From Bog-473 sp963840435 (GTDB lineage: Bacteria > Actinomycetota > Acidimicrobiia > Acidimicrobiales > RAAP-2): a stretch of 64,000 bases of DNA. The position numbers and the translations under genes were made by a program. The stretch spans positions 124,001 to 188,000 of the forward strand of contig CAWIYY010000008.1 in the NCBI GenBank assembly GCA_963840435.1, given 5' to 3'. Below are positions 42,913 through 51,255 of the stretch, one piece after another; positions within the stretch are counted from its first letter, which is position 1, and the number at the start of each line of letters is the position of its first letter. A model generated the notes under the pieces. It made no database searches. It was given only the letters and a program-made list of their open reading frames with translations, and had not been told where the DNA came from.

Positions 42913-44172
42913 GTGATCTCACTTGACGATCTGACGTCGAATCGCAACTTCACCAAGGGCGGCCGCGACGGTCAACATACGGTTACCTTCCTACCCGAAC
43001 CCCCGAAAGCGGAACGGAAGTACACCGTCATCTCCGCTGATGACCACATTGTCGAACCACCGCATGTTTTCGAGAACCGGGTACCCCGGAGATTCGCCGA
43101 GCGAGCTCCGCGGGTCATCGAGAAGGACGACGGAAGCCAGACGTGGGTCTACGACGGTGCGGAGCTCCCCAACGTTGGATTCAACGCGGTCGTCGGTCGC
43201 CCGGTCGAGGAGTGGCGGATGGAGCCGGCCCGCTTCGAGGAGATGCGGCGGGGCGCCTGGGACATCGACGAGCGAATCAACGACATGGACATCAACGGGA
43301 TCTATGCCTCGGTCAATTTTCCTTCCTTCCTCCCGGGATTTGCCGGACAGCGCCTCCAGCAAGTGACCAAGGATCCAGAGCTGGCCATGGCCTCGGTGCG
43401 GGCGTGGAATCAGTGGCACCTCGAGGAATGGGCTGGCACCCACCCCGAGCGCATCATTCCCTGCCAGATCCCGTGGCTACTGGACCCCGACGTCGGTGCG
43501 GCGATGATCCGCTCGAACGCGGAACTCGGGTTTCGGGCTGTCTCATTCAGTGAGGACCCGAGCCGGCTCGGTTTTCCGTCGATTCACTCGGGACACTGGG
43601 AACCATTCATCCGTGCCTGCGCAGAAACCGAGACGGTGATCAACCTCCACATCGGCTCCTCGGGGTCTTCACCTGGGACATCGGTGGACGCCCCACCCGA
43701 CGTGGCCGGCGTGTTGTTTTTTGCCTACGCCATCTTCGCTGCTGTCGACTGGCTGTTCTCGTTGGCCCCGGTGCGCTATCCGGATCTCAAGATCTGCCTG
43801 TCCGAGGGTGGCATCGGCTGGGTCCCGGCACTGCTCGACCGGCTCGACCACATGGACTCGTACAATGACATGTACGGAACGTGGCGTGGGGACGCGACGC
43901 CTTCGGAGGTACTGCAAAGGAACTTTTGGTTCTGCGCGGTGGAGGACCAATCGACGTTTCCGCTCCGACACCGTATCGGGGTCGACCACATTCTCCTCGA
44001 GTCTGACTACCCCCACTGCGATTCGACATGGCCCCGTACGCAGGCCGTCATCGAAGAGGAACTGGGTGGCCTGCCGGCGGACGACATTCGCAAAATGACT
44101 TGGGAGAATGCCTCCGTGCTGTACCGGCACCCGGTCCCCGGGGCAGTGCAACAGGACCCCAACGCATTCTGA
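42913..44172 (+). CDS. Amidohydrolase-2 family protein
   Basis: The 419-residue protein has the metal motif SADDHIVEPP (about residue 41), INLHIGSSGSSPG for a His ligand, and LLESDYPHCDSTWP for the catalytic Asp. It is longer at the N terminus than its paralogues here. GGAGG lies seven bases before GTG 42913. With the class II aldolase upstream and the carboxylesterase downstream it probably degrades a carboxylated or esterified compound. Confidence 0.87.
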   Translation: MISLDDLTSNRNFTKGGRDGQHTVTFLPEPPKAERKYTVISADDHIVEPPHVFENRVPRRFAERAPRVIEKDDGSQTWVYDGAELPNVGFNAVVGRPVEEWRMEPARFEEMRRGAWDIDERINDMDINGIYASVNFPSFLPGFAGQRLQQVTKDPELAMASVRAWNQWHLEEWAGTHPERIIPCQIPWLLDPDVGAAMIRSNAELGFRAVSFSEDPSRLGFPSIHSGHWEPFIRACAETETVINLHIGSSGSSPGTSVDAPPDVAGVLFFAYAIFAAVDWLFSLAPVRYPDLKICLSEGGIGWVPALLDRLDHMDSYNDMYGTWRGDATPSEVLQRNFWFCAVEDQSTFPLRHRIGVDHILLESDYPHCDSTWPRTQAVIEEELGGLPADDIRKMTWENASVLYRHPVPGAVQQDPNAF

Positions 44173-44407
44173 GGCCGGCCATTCATTCGGAGTCGGTGAC
44201 ACCGGCCGACCGCGGATCATGAGCCCAAGAGGAACTGGAGCGAGGGCATGGAGTCGTGCGATGTGTCTCACCGTCTTCGGCGCTCTGGATGGCGCGTACA
44301 CGCTGGCATGTGACGATGTCCCCTCAGACGATGAGAATGGAGAAGCCCTACGTCTCGCTGTTTTTCGGCAAGCGGCTCGCGCCGTCGGGGTGCAAGGAGA
44401 GAACGCG

Positions 44408-46024
44408 ATGACCGACAGCTCTGATGTGGTCACGACCGCCGGCACGGTGCGGGGCAGCAGAGAACCGGCCGGGAAATCCGGACGAACCATCAGCGTGTTC
44501 CGCGGGGTTCCCTACGCGGCCCCGCCCGTTGGCGCGCTGCGTTTCAAGGCCCCCGAGCCCCTTGAGCCGTGGTCCGGGATCCGTGAGGCCACCCAGGCGG
44601 CTCCCTCGCCGATGCAATCGACCAACAACCCCTTCAGCGGCGTCATCCCGGGCAACCTGGTGGGAGCGGTTTCTGAGGACTGTCTGACCGTTGACATCTG
44701 GAGCCCGGCGACACCCGGTGAGAACCAGCCGGTCCTGGTCTGGGTTTACGGTGGCGCGTACCTCACCGGCGGAAGCACCCTCGTCACCTACGACGGGTCC
44801 AGGTTGGCTGCCGACCACGGTGTCGTGGTGGTGTCGGTGAACTACCGATTGGGAGCGATGGGCTTCCTGTGGCTGGACGACGAGCGCGCCGAGGCTAACT
44901 GTGGCCTGAGAGATCAGCTCGCCGGTCTGCAGTGGGTCCGAGACAATGTGGCGGCCTTCGGGGGAGATCCCTCGAATGTCACCGCGTTCGGCGAGTCGGC
45001 CGGGGCCGGTTCTCTCCTGCACCTGGTCACCGCTCCGGGAGCCGCCGACATGCTGCACCGCTGCATCCTGCAGAGCCCGGGTGTCGACCTCACCTTGCGC
45101 CCCGACGACGCATCAAGAGTGACCGACATCTTCTTGAGCCACGTCGGTGTGGACCGCGGAGAGCTCGAACGGCTGTGGGACCTGCCGGCGCAAGCGATCG
45201 TCGACGCCCAGGAAACGACGCTGTTGGAAACGCTTTTCACCGTGAGCTCCATGCCCTTTCACCCTGTCGTCGACGGGCATTTTCTGAGCGCCACCCCATC
45301 GGCGGCCTTTGCCAACGGCGCCGCCGCCGCTCTCGATCTCCTGGTGAGCTGGACGGCAGACGAAATGCGCCTCTACCCCAACCCGGCGGCCGACGAGGCC
45401 GGTATCGAGGGGATTACTGGGTGGGTGCAGCACTACCTCACCGGCCGCAGCACCAGCGACCCCGGCCGGGACCGAGCCCGGCAACTGGTGGCCTTCTACG
45501 AGGACCTCATGCCGGGTCGCGGATCCTCGACCCCTGCGGACATCTACGCGGCGATCCAGACTGATGGGATGATGCGGCTCCCCGCTCGCCGGATCGCCGA
45601 CGCGCACGCGGCGAACGGCCAGGGAGCGACCTATGTCGCCCAGTTCTCCTGGGGTGCCCACGTGGAAGGCGAGACCTGGGAGCGGGGCGCCTTCCACGCC
45701 ATCGACCTCCCGTTCACCTTCGGCACCCTGGATCGGGCCGGTTGGGCCGAGTTCCTGGGGGCGGGCCCGGACGCCGAGCGGCTGGCTCAGTGGCACATGG
45801 CCGCATGGTCGAGCTTCGCCCGTCTCGGCGACCCGGGCGCTCCGTTCGCTCACGGTCCGACCGGGGAGCCCGGTCCGTGGCCCCGCTACGACAACCACCG
45901 GCGGGCCACGATGATTCTCGACACGACGTGCGAGGTCCGCGACGACCCCCTGGCCGTCATCGCGGACGCTTGGGATGGCTTGTGGTCAGCCGACTCTCGG
46001 GCGCCCTCGTTAGGGGTCGGGTGA
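44408..46024 (+). CDS. Carboxylesterase type B
   Basis: The 538-residue protein is a type B carboxylesterase of the alpha/beta-hydrolase fold. The oxyanion-hole motif is VWVYGGAYLTGGS (about residue 115), and the nucleophile elbow is GESAGAGS (about residue 200). The N-terminal signature VFRGVPYAAPPVGALRF and EDCLTVDIW are present. There is no signal peptide, so it acts inside the cell. ATG 44408 has AAGGAGAG seven bases upstream. 235 bp without a gene separate it from the amidohydrolase. Confidence 0.9.
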   Translation: MTDSSDVVTTAGTVRGSREPAGKSGRTISVFRGVPYAAPPVGALRFKAPEPLEPWSGIREATQAAPSPMQSTNNPFSGVIPGNLVGAVSEDCLTVDIWSPATPGENQPVLVWVYGGAYLTGGSTLVTYDGSRLAADHGVVVVSVNYRLGAMGFLWLDDERAEANCGLRDQLAGLQWVRDNVAAFGGDPSNVTAFGESAGAGSLLHLVTAPGAADMLHRCILQSPGVDLTLRPDDASRVTDIFLSHVGVDRGELERLWDLPAQAIVDAQETTLLETLFTVSSMPFHPVVDGHFLSATPSAAFANGAAAALDLLVSWTADEMRLYPNPAADEAGIEGITGWVQHYLTGRSTSDPGRDRARQLVAFYEDLMPGRGSSTPADIYAAIQTDGMMRLPARRIADAHAANGQGATYVAQFSWGAHVEGETWERGAFHAIDLPFTFGTLDRAGWAEFLGAGPDAERLAQWHMAAWSSFARLGDPGAPFAHGPTGEPGPWPRYDNHRRATMILDTTCEVRDDPLAVIADAWDGLWSADSRAPSLGVG

Positions 46025-46255
46025 CTCCCGCGAAGGAAGCGTTGGGCTGTACCTCAGGGTGCCTCGCCTCGAGGCACGTGACGAAGTTCCGAACATTGCG
46101 GGTGCTTGCGCGGTCACGGCACAGGTGCACGGCGTCGGGGACGGGCATGATCGGACTGCCGGCGTCCGGACGAGAACCCAAGCCGGTAACGCTGCTGGTA
46201 GCGTCCCGCGCCGCGGCCGATCCGGTCGCGTGACAGGTCGCCCCGAGGAGATGTG

Positions 46256-47131
46256 ATGGGTCAACACCTAGAGGGTCGCGTCGCAGTGGTGACCGGAGCC
46301 AGCCGGGGAATTGGCAAGGGCATCGCCCTTGAGCTGGGAGCCAATGGGGCAACGGTCTATGTGACCGGACGCACGACCGCCGACGGAGGCATCCTGCCCG
46401 GCACGGTAGGCCAGACGGCGAAGGAGATCGACGAGCTCGGAGGCCAGGGCATCGCGATGGCGTGTGACCACCGCGACGACGACGCCGTGGCCAAGGTTTT
46501 CGAGCATGTGCGCGCCGAGCAGGGACGCCTCGACATCCTCGTCAACAACGTCTTCTCCTCTCCCGATCTGGCGCCTTGGTTGGGCAAGCAGTTCTGGGAG
46601 CTGCCGATCCAAGCCTGGGATCAGTGCATCGATATTGGCGTGCGTTCGCACTACGTCGCCGCCGCGTTCGGTACGCCTCTCATGCTGGAAACCGGGCCCG
46701 GGTTGATCGCCAATATCTCGTCGCCCGGCGCCGTTGCGTACTCGCACAACGTTCCCTACGGCGTGGGCAAGGCGGCGGTCGATCGTCTGAGCCACGACAT
46801 GGCCGTCGAGTTGCGCCCGCACGGGATCGGGGTGGTCTCGTTGTGGCCGGGCATTGTGGCGACGGAGATTTTGGCGCTGGGAGTGCCCAGCAACGCTGAA
46901 GGCCGCCAGATCCTGAGCCTCCCCGGAGAAGGCGATTTCGATCTGGCGGACGCCGATTCACCGCGCTTCGCTGGACGCGCCGTGGCCGCGCTCTTCGGCG
47001 CGCCCGACATCATGGACCGTTCGGGTAGGGCCTTCCACGTGGCAGACCTGGCCGAGGCCTACGGCTTCACCGATATCGACGGGCGTGTCCCGCGCACGCT
47101 GATGCCAGGCCGGGCACAGCAGCGACATTGA
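46256..47131 (+). CDS. Short-chain dehydrogenase/reductase (DHRS1-like)
   Basis: The 291-residue SDR has the cofactor motif TGASRGIG (residues ~13-20), NNVF in place of the usual NNAG, the catalytic Ser in ISSPGA and YGVGK as the Y-x-x-x-K pair. The sequence after the core (SLWPGIVATEILALG) and the NNVF motif resemble DHRS1-type enzymes. GAGGAG sits five bases before ATG 46256. The likely role is oxidation of an alcohol or reduction of a ketone in the surrounding catabolic set. Confidence 0.88.
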   Translation: MGQHLEGRVAVVTGASRGIGKGIALELGANGATVYVTGRTTADGGILPGTVGQTAKEIDELGGQGIAMACDHRDDDAVAKVFEHVRAEQGRLDILVNNVFSSPDLAPWLGKQFWELPIQAWDQCIDIGVRSHYVAAAFGTPLMLETGPGLIANISSPGAVAYSHNVPYGVGKAAVDRLSHDMAVELRPHGIGVVSLWPGIVATEILALGVPSNAEGRQILSLPGEGDFDLADADSPRFAGRAVAALFGAPDIMDRSGRAFHVADLAEAYGFTDIDGRVPRTLMPGRAQQRH

Positions 47132-47244
47132 GGTTCTCGTACGTCCAATGAACGGTCGACCTCAGCCTTCATCATGGCCTCTCCACTTCTATTTCGATAC
47201 AGTCACGTAGGGTTACGCTGTCAAGGCCTGCTTAGGGGGTGGTC

Positions 47245-48354
47245 GTGCGATTTGGTGTGTTCTTGATGCCCGAACCGTTCCCTTGGTCCAACTGGACGCT
47301 GTCGTACGACCTGAAGCTCGAGGAGATGGCGCTGGCCGATCGACTCGGCTACGACGAGGTTTGGGTGGGCGAGCACCACACCGGCGCCTACGAGAACATC
47401 CCCGCTCCCGATATCTTCATCGCCAAGGCGTCGGCGCTCACCCATCGGATCCGCCTCGGTACGGGGACGATCAACCTGCCCTATCACGACCCCTTCATGG
47501 TGGCCGAGCGGCTCGCCTTCCTCGACCACCTGACCCACGGGCGGCTCATCTACGGTTTCGGCGGCGGTGGCCTGGTCAGCGACAAACGCTTCTTCCAGCT
47601 CGACCCGAGCGAGGGAACTCCCCGCCTCCGGGAAGCCCTGGACATCATCGAGGCCCTCTACGCGTCCACTGACTACATCAACTTCGACGGCAAGTTCTGG
47701 GACCTCGACCACAAGCGCATCCAGGTGCGGCCGTACCAGGAGTTCCCGCAGTTCGCCATCGCCGGTATGTCCGGAGTGCACAACTTCGACCTGTGCGGCA
47801 GCCGCGGCTACGCGGCACTGAGCATCTATTTCACGCCCGTCCGGATCGAGTCCAATCCGGGCATGCCCGACCTCCGGAGCCAGGGGGCGGCGCTGGCCGA
47901 GGCGGCGGATCGATCCGGGCGGGACCCGGAGCAGGCGCGCCTTGATTGGCGAATCTGTCGCGAGGTCTACGTCTCGGACTCCAAGAACGCGGCGATGAGC
48001 GAAATCAGGGAGAGCTTGCTCCAGTCTTACGACTACCTGTTCAAGATCGGCCTTGCCCCCCTCATGAAGCGCGACGCGGATATGCCCGATGCAGATGTCA
48101 CCTTCGACTGGATGGTCGAGAACATTCCCTGGATCATCGGCTCGCCGGCGGACTGCAGAGCCCAGATCCACGACATGAACGACGACCTCGGCGGCTTCGG
48201 GACGCTCCTCTTCAACTCCCGCGAGTGGGTCACGAGCGACCGGTGGAACCGGTCCCTCGAGTTGTTTGCCCGCTACGTCGCCCCCCACTTCACCCGCCGA
48301 GACGACCAGCGCTTCCGCACCGAACTGGCGAACGACGCTCTCGGCGGAGAATGA
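47245..48354 (+). CDS. LLM-class flavin-dependent oxidoreductase
   Basis: The 369-residue protein is a luciferase-like monooxygenase: VRFGVFLMPEPFPW, YDEVWVGEHHTGAYENIPAPDIFIAKASALTHRIRLGTGTINLPYHDPFMVAERLAFLDHL. The EHH motif and long loops are typical of FMN-dependent alkane or terpene monooxygenases (LadA/limonene group); F420-dependent members also occur. GTG 47245 has AGGGGG upstream. It closes the five-gene co-directional set that starts at 42066. Confidence 0.87.
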   Translation: MRFGVFLMPEPFPWSNWTLSYDLKLEEMALADRLGYDEVWVGEHHTGAYENIPAPDIFIAKASALTHRIRLGTGTINLPYHDPFMVAERLAFLDHLTHGRLIYGFGGGGLVSDKRFFQLDPSEGTPRLREALDIIEALYASTDYINFDGKFWDLDHKRIQVRPYQEFPQFAIAGMSGVHNFDLCGSRGYAALSIYFTPVRIESNPGMPDLRSQGAALAEAADRSGRDPEQARLDWRICREVYVSDSKNAAMSEIRESLLQSYDYLFKIGLAPLMKRDADMPDADVTFDWMVENIPWIIGSPADCRAQIHDMNDDLGGFGTLLFNSREWVTSDRWNRSLELFARYVAPHFTRRDDQRFRTELANDALGGE

Positions 48355-48899
48355 CTCGAACACTTTGGTCCCGGCGCATCCCCGCCTTCTCCGCCTCAAA
48401 GCACTCACCGACGCAGCGAACCATGCAAGTCCGCCATCTGGAGTTTCAGCGATTCGCCCCGGCATAGCCCTCACCGCCAACTCGTTGACATGGTGCGCCC
48501 AGCGCTTGCAAGGGAGTCCACTTCCTGAGCTGCACGCATGGCTGCGTAGCGCTCATGGGTACTTCTTGGCTCCCCGAGAACGTAAAGACACGCTCGGGCA
48601 GCGTCTTGGCGTGCCTATCCACGGATTGGCACACACCTCCGGTCGGCCGGCTCTGGCAAGGTGCATCCGTTGGCGTTTTCCTGTTGGCGAAGATCACATT
48701 CCTCGGCGACTAGAGGAACGTCCCTCCGACGGCTCTCGCAACGCCAAGGAAATCGCTCCTGCACTCTGTCCGGCGAGCCTGCTCGCGATTCGTCGGGTTA
48801 GCTCCAAATCGCCCCCGAGCGTAGGAATAGCGTAGGAGTTCGGGACTCTCTTCTCTGCGCGGGTGGCCAGCCTGGCACCAGATGGCAGCCGGCTCGACG
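48355..48899. other. 545-bp region with no recognised gene
   Basis: A plus-strand frame that continues antisense into the LLM end (48266-48835) has no family character. The stretch separates the catabolic genes from the hydrogenase locus. It ends at a tRNA-Ser-like sequence inside the hypB 3' end. A boundary or scar of an insertion is possible but not shown. Confidence 0.4.
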
Positions 48900-49709
48900 T
48901 CACCGCTCACCGCTTCGTAGCGGCTGATTTCGAGTCAGCCAGCTGCACCACTCGGCCACACCCTCTCCGGTGCGAGCACTGGCCAGAATGATCTCAGCCA
49001 AGGGATTAACCGCGTTCAGATTGGCGAGAAATGCGTTCAGATCAAATTCCAGGTGTGGCAACAAATCGATCTTGTTCACCACGACGACATCTGCAGCACG
49101 GAACATCACGGGGTATTTCAAGGGCTTCTCTTCGCCCTCCGTCACAGCGAACACCATCGCTCTCGAATGTTCGCCAACCCGGAACTCCGCCGGGCAAACC
49201 AGGTTTCCCACGTTCTCGATGATCAACAGGTCGATGTCTTCCAACGGCAGACGAGCCAGACCGGACTTGATCATCACCGCATCGAGATGGCACTCCCCTC
49301 CAAATCCCGCGCTCGTGTTCACTACTGAGATAGCAGTCGCACCCGCCCCTTCAAGCTTGTCAGCGTCGAGGCTGGTGGCAATGTCGCCTTCCAGCACACC
49401 AATCCGCACTGCTTGACCAAGCGTCTCCAGGGTCTTTCGTAGGAGCGTCGTCTTGCCGGCACCAGGAGACGACATCAGGTTCACAGCGCACACACCGGAC
49501 TCCGCGAAGCACCTCGCGTTGTCGTCAGCTATCCGATTGTTCTCTGAGAGGAGATTCTCCAAGATCGTCACCCTCGTTTGACCCGTTTCGGCGTACCCGG
49601 AATGGTCCCCGACGTTGACAGCGCCATCTGCGTGGTCAGGGGGACGATGCTCAGAATCGTGCTCGTGCGTATGAATCGTCCCCTCGGCGTGAATGTGAAA
49701 CCTCCCCAT
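48900..49709 (-). CDS. hypB: Hydrogenase/urease nickel incorporation GTPase HypB
   Basis: The 269-residue GTPase delivers Ni to the hydrogenase large subunit. It begins with a His-rich metal-binding stretch (GRFHIHAEGTIHTHEH, residues 2-17, plus further His to ~27). It then has the G1 loop SSPGAGKTTLL, ENVGNLVCPAEF (Cys of the metal site) and VNKIDLLPH (guanine specificity). ATG 49709 lies 2 bp after the hypA stop, so hypA-hypB are one operon. The C-terminal residues (GEGVAEWCSWLTRNQP) are encoded by a stretch that also resembles a tRNA-Ser 5' half. Confidence 0.95.
   Translation of the reverse strand: MGRFHIHAEGTIHTHEHDSEHRPPDHADGAVNVGDHSGYAETGQTRVTILENLLSENNRIADDNARCFAESGVCAVNLMSSPGAGKTTLLRKTLETLGQAVRIGVLEGDIATSLDADKLEGAGATAISVVNTSAGFGGECHLDAVMIKSGLARLPLEDIDLLIIENVGNLVCPAEFRVGEHSRAMVFAVTEGEEKPLKYPVMFRAADVVVVNKIDLLPHLEFDLNAFLANLNAVNPLAEIILASARTGEGVAEWCSWLTRNQPLRSGER
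48908..48968 (-). other. tRNA-Ser(CGA)-like 5' fragment inside hypB
   Basis: On the minus strand, GGAGAGG at the 5' end, a D-arm-like GCCGAGTGG, a perfect anticodon arm (GGCTGA-CTCGAAA-TCAGCC, 48922-48940) and a variable-arm hairpin follow in tRNA order. The T arm and the 3' acceptor strand are missing and three extra bases sit before the D arm. It is not a functional tRNA. Confidence 0.25.
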
Positions 49710-49711
49710 TG

Positions 49712-50050
49712 CTACGCGTCCACCAGGTCGATGGATACAAGCAGGAGCTCTTCGCCGCTGAGTAACTTGACGTCGAATCCCTCGCATTTCCCGCAGACCA
49801 GAATCGGCAGGTCGAGAGTGGTGCGCGCTCCGCACTTCGCGCACTCGACCACTGCCGGTATCTGCTCGATTACCAGAGCGGCATCCTGCAGGTCAGTGGC
49901 GCTCGAGACGACCTCCCAGCTGAACTGGAGGGCATCGGGTACCACTTGGCGCAGATGGCCGATCTGCACGGTCACCTGGGACACAGATCGTCCTTCCGCG
50001 TGCCTGACCGCCGTGTTCGCAATTGCGTTGCAGATGGAGAGTTCGTGCAT
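49712..50050 (-). CDS. hypA: Hydrogenase nickel metallochaperone HypA
   Basis: The 112-residue protein starts with MHELSI, whose His2 binds nickel. It carries the structural zinc site as two CxxC motifs (ECAKC about residue 71, VCGKC about residue 86). It works with HypB in Ni insertion. ATG 50050 is chosen because the family always begins MHE; GAGGTG lies upstream. hypA-hypB are transcribed away from the main hydrogenase operon. Confidence 0.93.
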   Translation of the reverse strand: MHELSICNAIANTAVRHAEGRSVSQVTVQIGHLRQVVPDALQFSWEVVSSATDLQDAALVIEQIPAVVECAKCGARTTLDLPILVCGKCEGFDVKLLSGEELLLVSIDLVDA

Positions 50051-50314
50051 TGCGGGCACCTCGAATTGGATCATAACTGGCGATTTCAACGAGCGGGACT
50101 ACCTTGGCGACGGAGCGGACGACTACTCATCACGTTCTCGTTTTGCTGAGGGGCGGGTGGGCAATAAGGGTGGATTGACCCTCGACGTCGTCGAGTTGGC
50201 CAGGCCTAGGATGTTCTCGGTTGTCGGCGCGGCGGGAGCCAGCTCCCAAAGGTGCGTACAGCGGGCCGTCCCAGGGTCTTGCCACCAACAAGACCGTGAG
50301 TAGCTGGAGAATCC

Positions 50315-51142
50315 ATGGTCGACACGGACGAAACAGGCGACATTGGACGAGATGCTCTTCATCACGCCGCCCCAGCGGGCGCCCTTCTTCGTGCGATCAT
50401 CGAGTTGAGCGATGATGCGGTCATCACTTGCGATGCCGGTGCCGTAGTCACCTTCTTCAGCGATACCGCAGAAAGGCTGTTCGGCCGTACGTCGAGCGAC
50501 GTCGAGGGTGGTCCTATCAGCACCCCTTTCGCCCCACACCTCCAGCAGGAGGTTGACGAGGTGATCGCAAGGGTGGGAGCCGGTGAACGTATCCGGCATT
50601 TCGAGACCGAGATCGTACGTCCCGACGGGCTCCCTATACCCCTCTCCCTCTCTTTGGCACCGTTGATCGATCATGATGGTCTGATCTTCGGGCGGGTGGT
50701 CGTGGCACGCGACGTGACCGAACAGCATCTCGCTCAGGCAACGATGGCAGAAATCGACGTCCGGCTCGAGGAAGCGGAGGCGCTCTCTCACGTCGGCAGT
50801 TGGCTCTGGGACCTGAGGACGGGTGCCATCCAGTGGAGCGCGGAGTTCCACCGTATCCACGGGATCGACCCATTGGACTTCTCCGGAACGCTCGAGTCGT
50901 ACATGGAGCGGATCAGTGATACCGATAGCGACCGGGTGCGGAACTCCATGATCGAGTCGGTGGGCTCGTCCCGGCCGCTTGACCTTGAGTATCGGGTCAT
51001 CCACCCCGATCAGAAGATCCACGTCGTCTGGGTGCACGCAAACCCGACCCTTGGTTCGGACGGTAACGCCGTCGGCCTGCGGGGTATCGGCCAGGACGTC
51101 ACTGATCAGGCCGTATCCCAGGACGTCGCTCCATCAAATTGA
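50315..51142 (+). CDS. Two-PAS-domain protein without output domain
   Basis: The 275-residue cytosolic protein has two PAS domains: residues ~22-138 (AIIELSDDAVITCDAGAVVTFFSDTAERLFG, ending GRVVVARDVTEQ) and ~150-268 (LSHVGSWLWDLRTGAIQWSAEFHRIHGIDP, ending GLRGIGQDVTD, a PAC motif). No kinase, GGDEF or helix-turn-helix follows. It lies between hypA and the PadR-YceI gene, suggesting a redox, oxygen or ligand sensor for the hydrogenase locus that acts through protein contact. A degradation product of a longer sensor is the alternative. Confidence 0.82.
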   Translation: MVDTDETGDIGRDALHHAAPAGALLRAIIELSDDAVITCDAGAVVTFFSDTAERLFGRTSSDVEGGPISTPFAPHLQQEVDEVIARVGAGERIRHFETEIVRPDGLPIPLSLSLAPLIDHDGLIFGRVVVARDVTEQHLAQATMAEIDVRLEEAEALSHVGSWLWDLRTGAIQWSAEFHRIHGIDPLDFSGTLESYMERISDTDSDRVRNSMIESVGSSRPLDLEYRVIHPDQKIHVVWVHANPTLGSDGNAVGLRGIGQDVTDQAVSQDVAPSN

Positions 51143-51255
51143 GCGTTCCGACCTGGCGAGCGACCAGCGAGTTCGACTTCAATCCGCTGAGCTGATCCGG
51201 TGGCCAACGTCAGCTCGATCCGGACCCGCCGGCGCGAATCACGATCGAACCCGAT

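Noticed and set aside
48266..48835. Plus-strand frame in the spacer before hypB
   Set aside because: It starts inside the LLM gene, has no ribosome site or recognisable motif and looks random.
48908..48968. Functional tRNA-Ser on the minus strand
   Set aside because: There is no T arm and no CCTCTCC-like 3' acceptor strand downstream, the D arm is poor, and the stretch codes in frame for the HypB C terminus.
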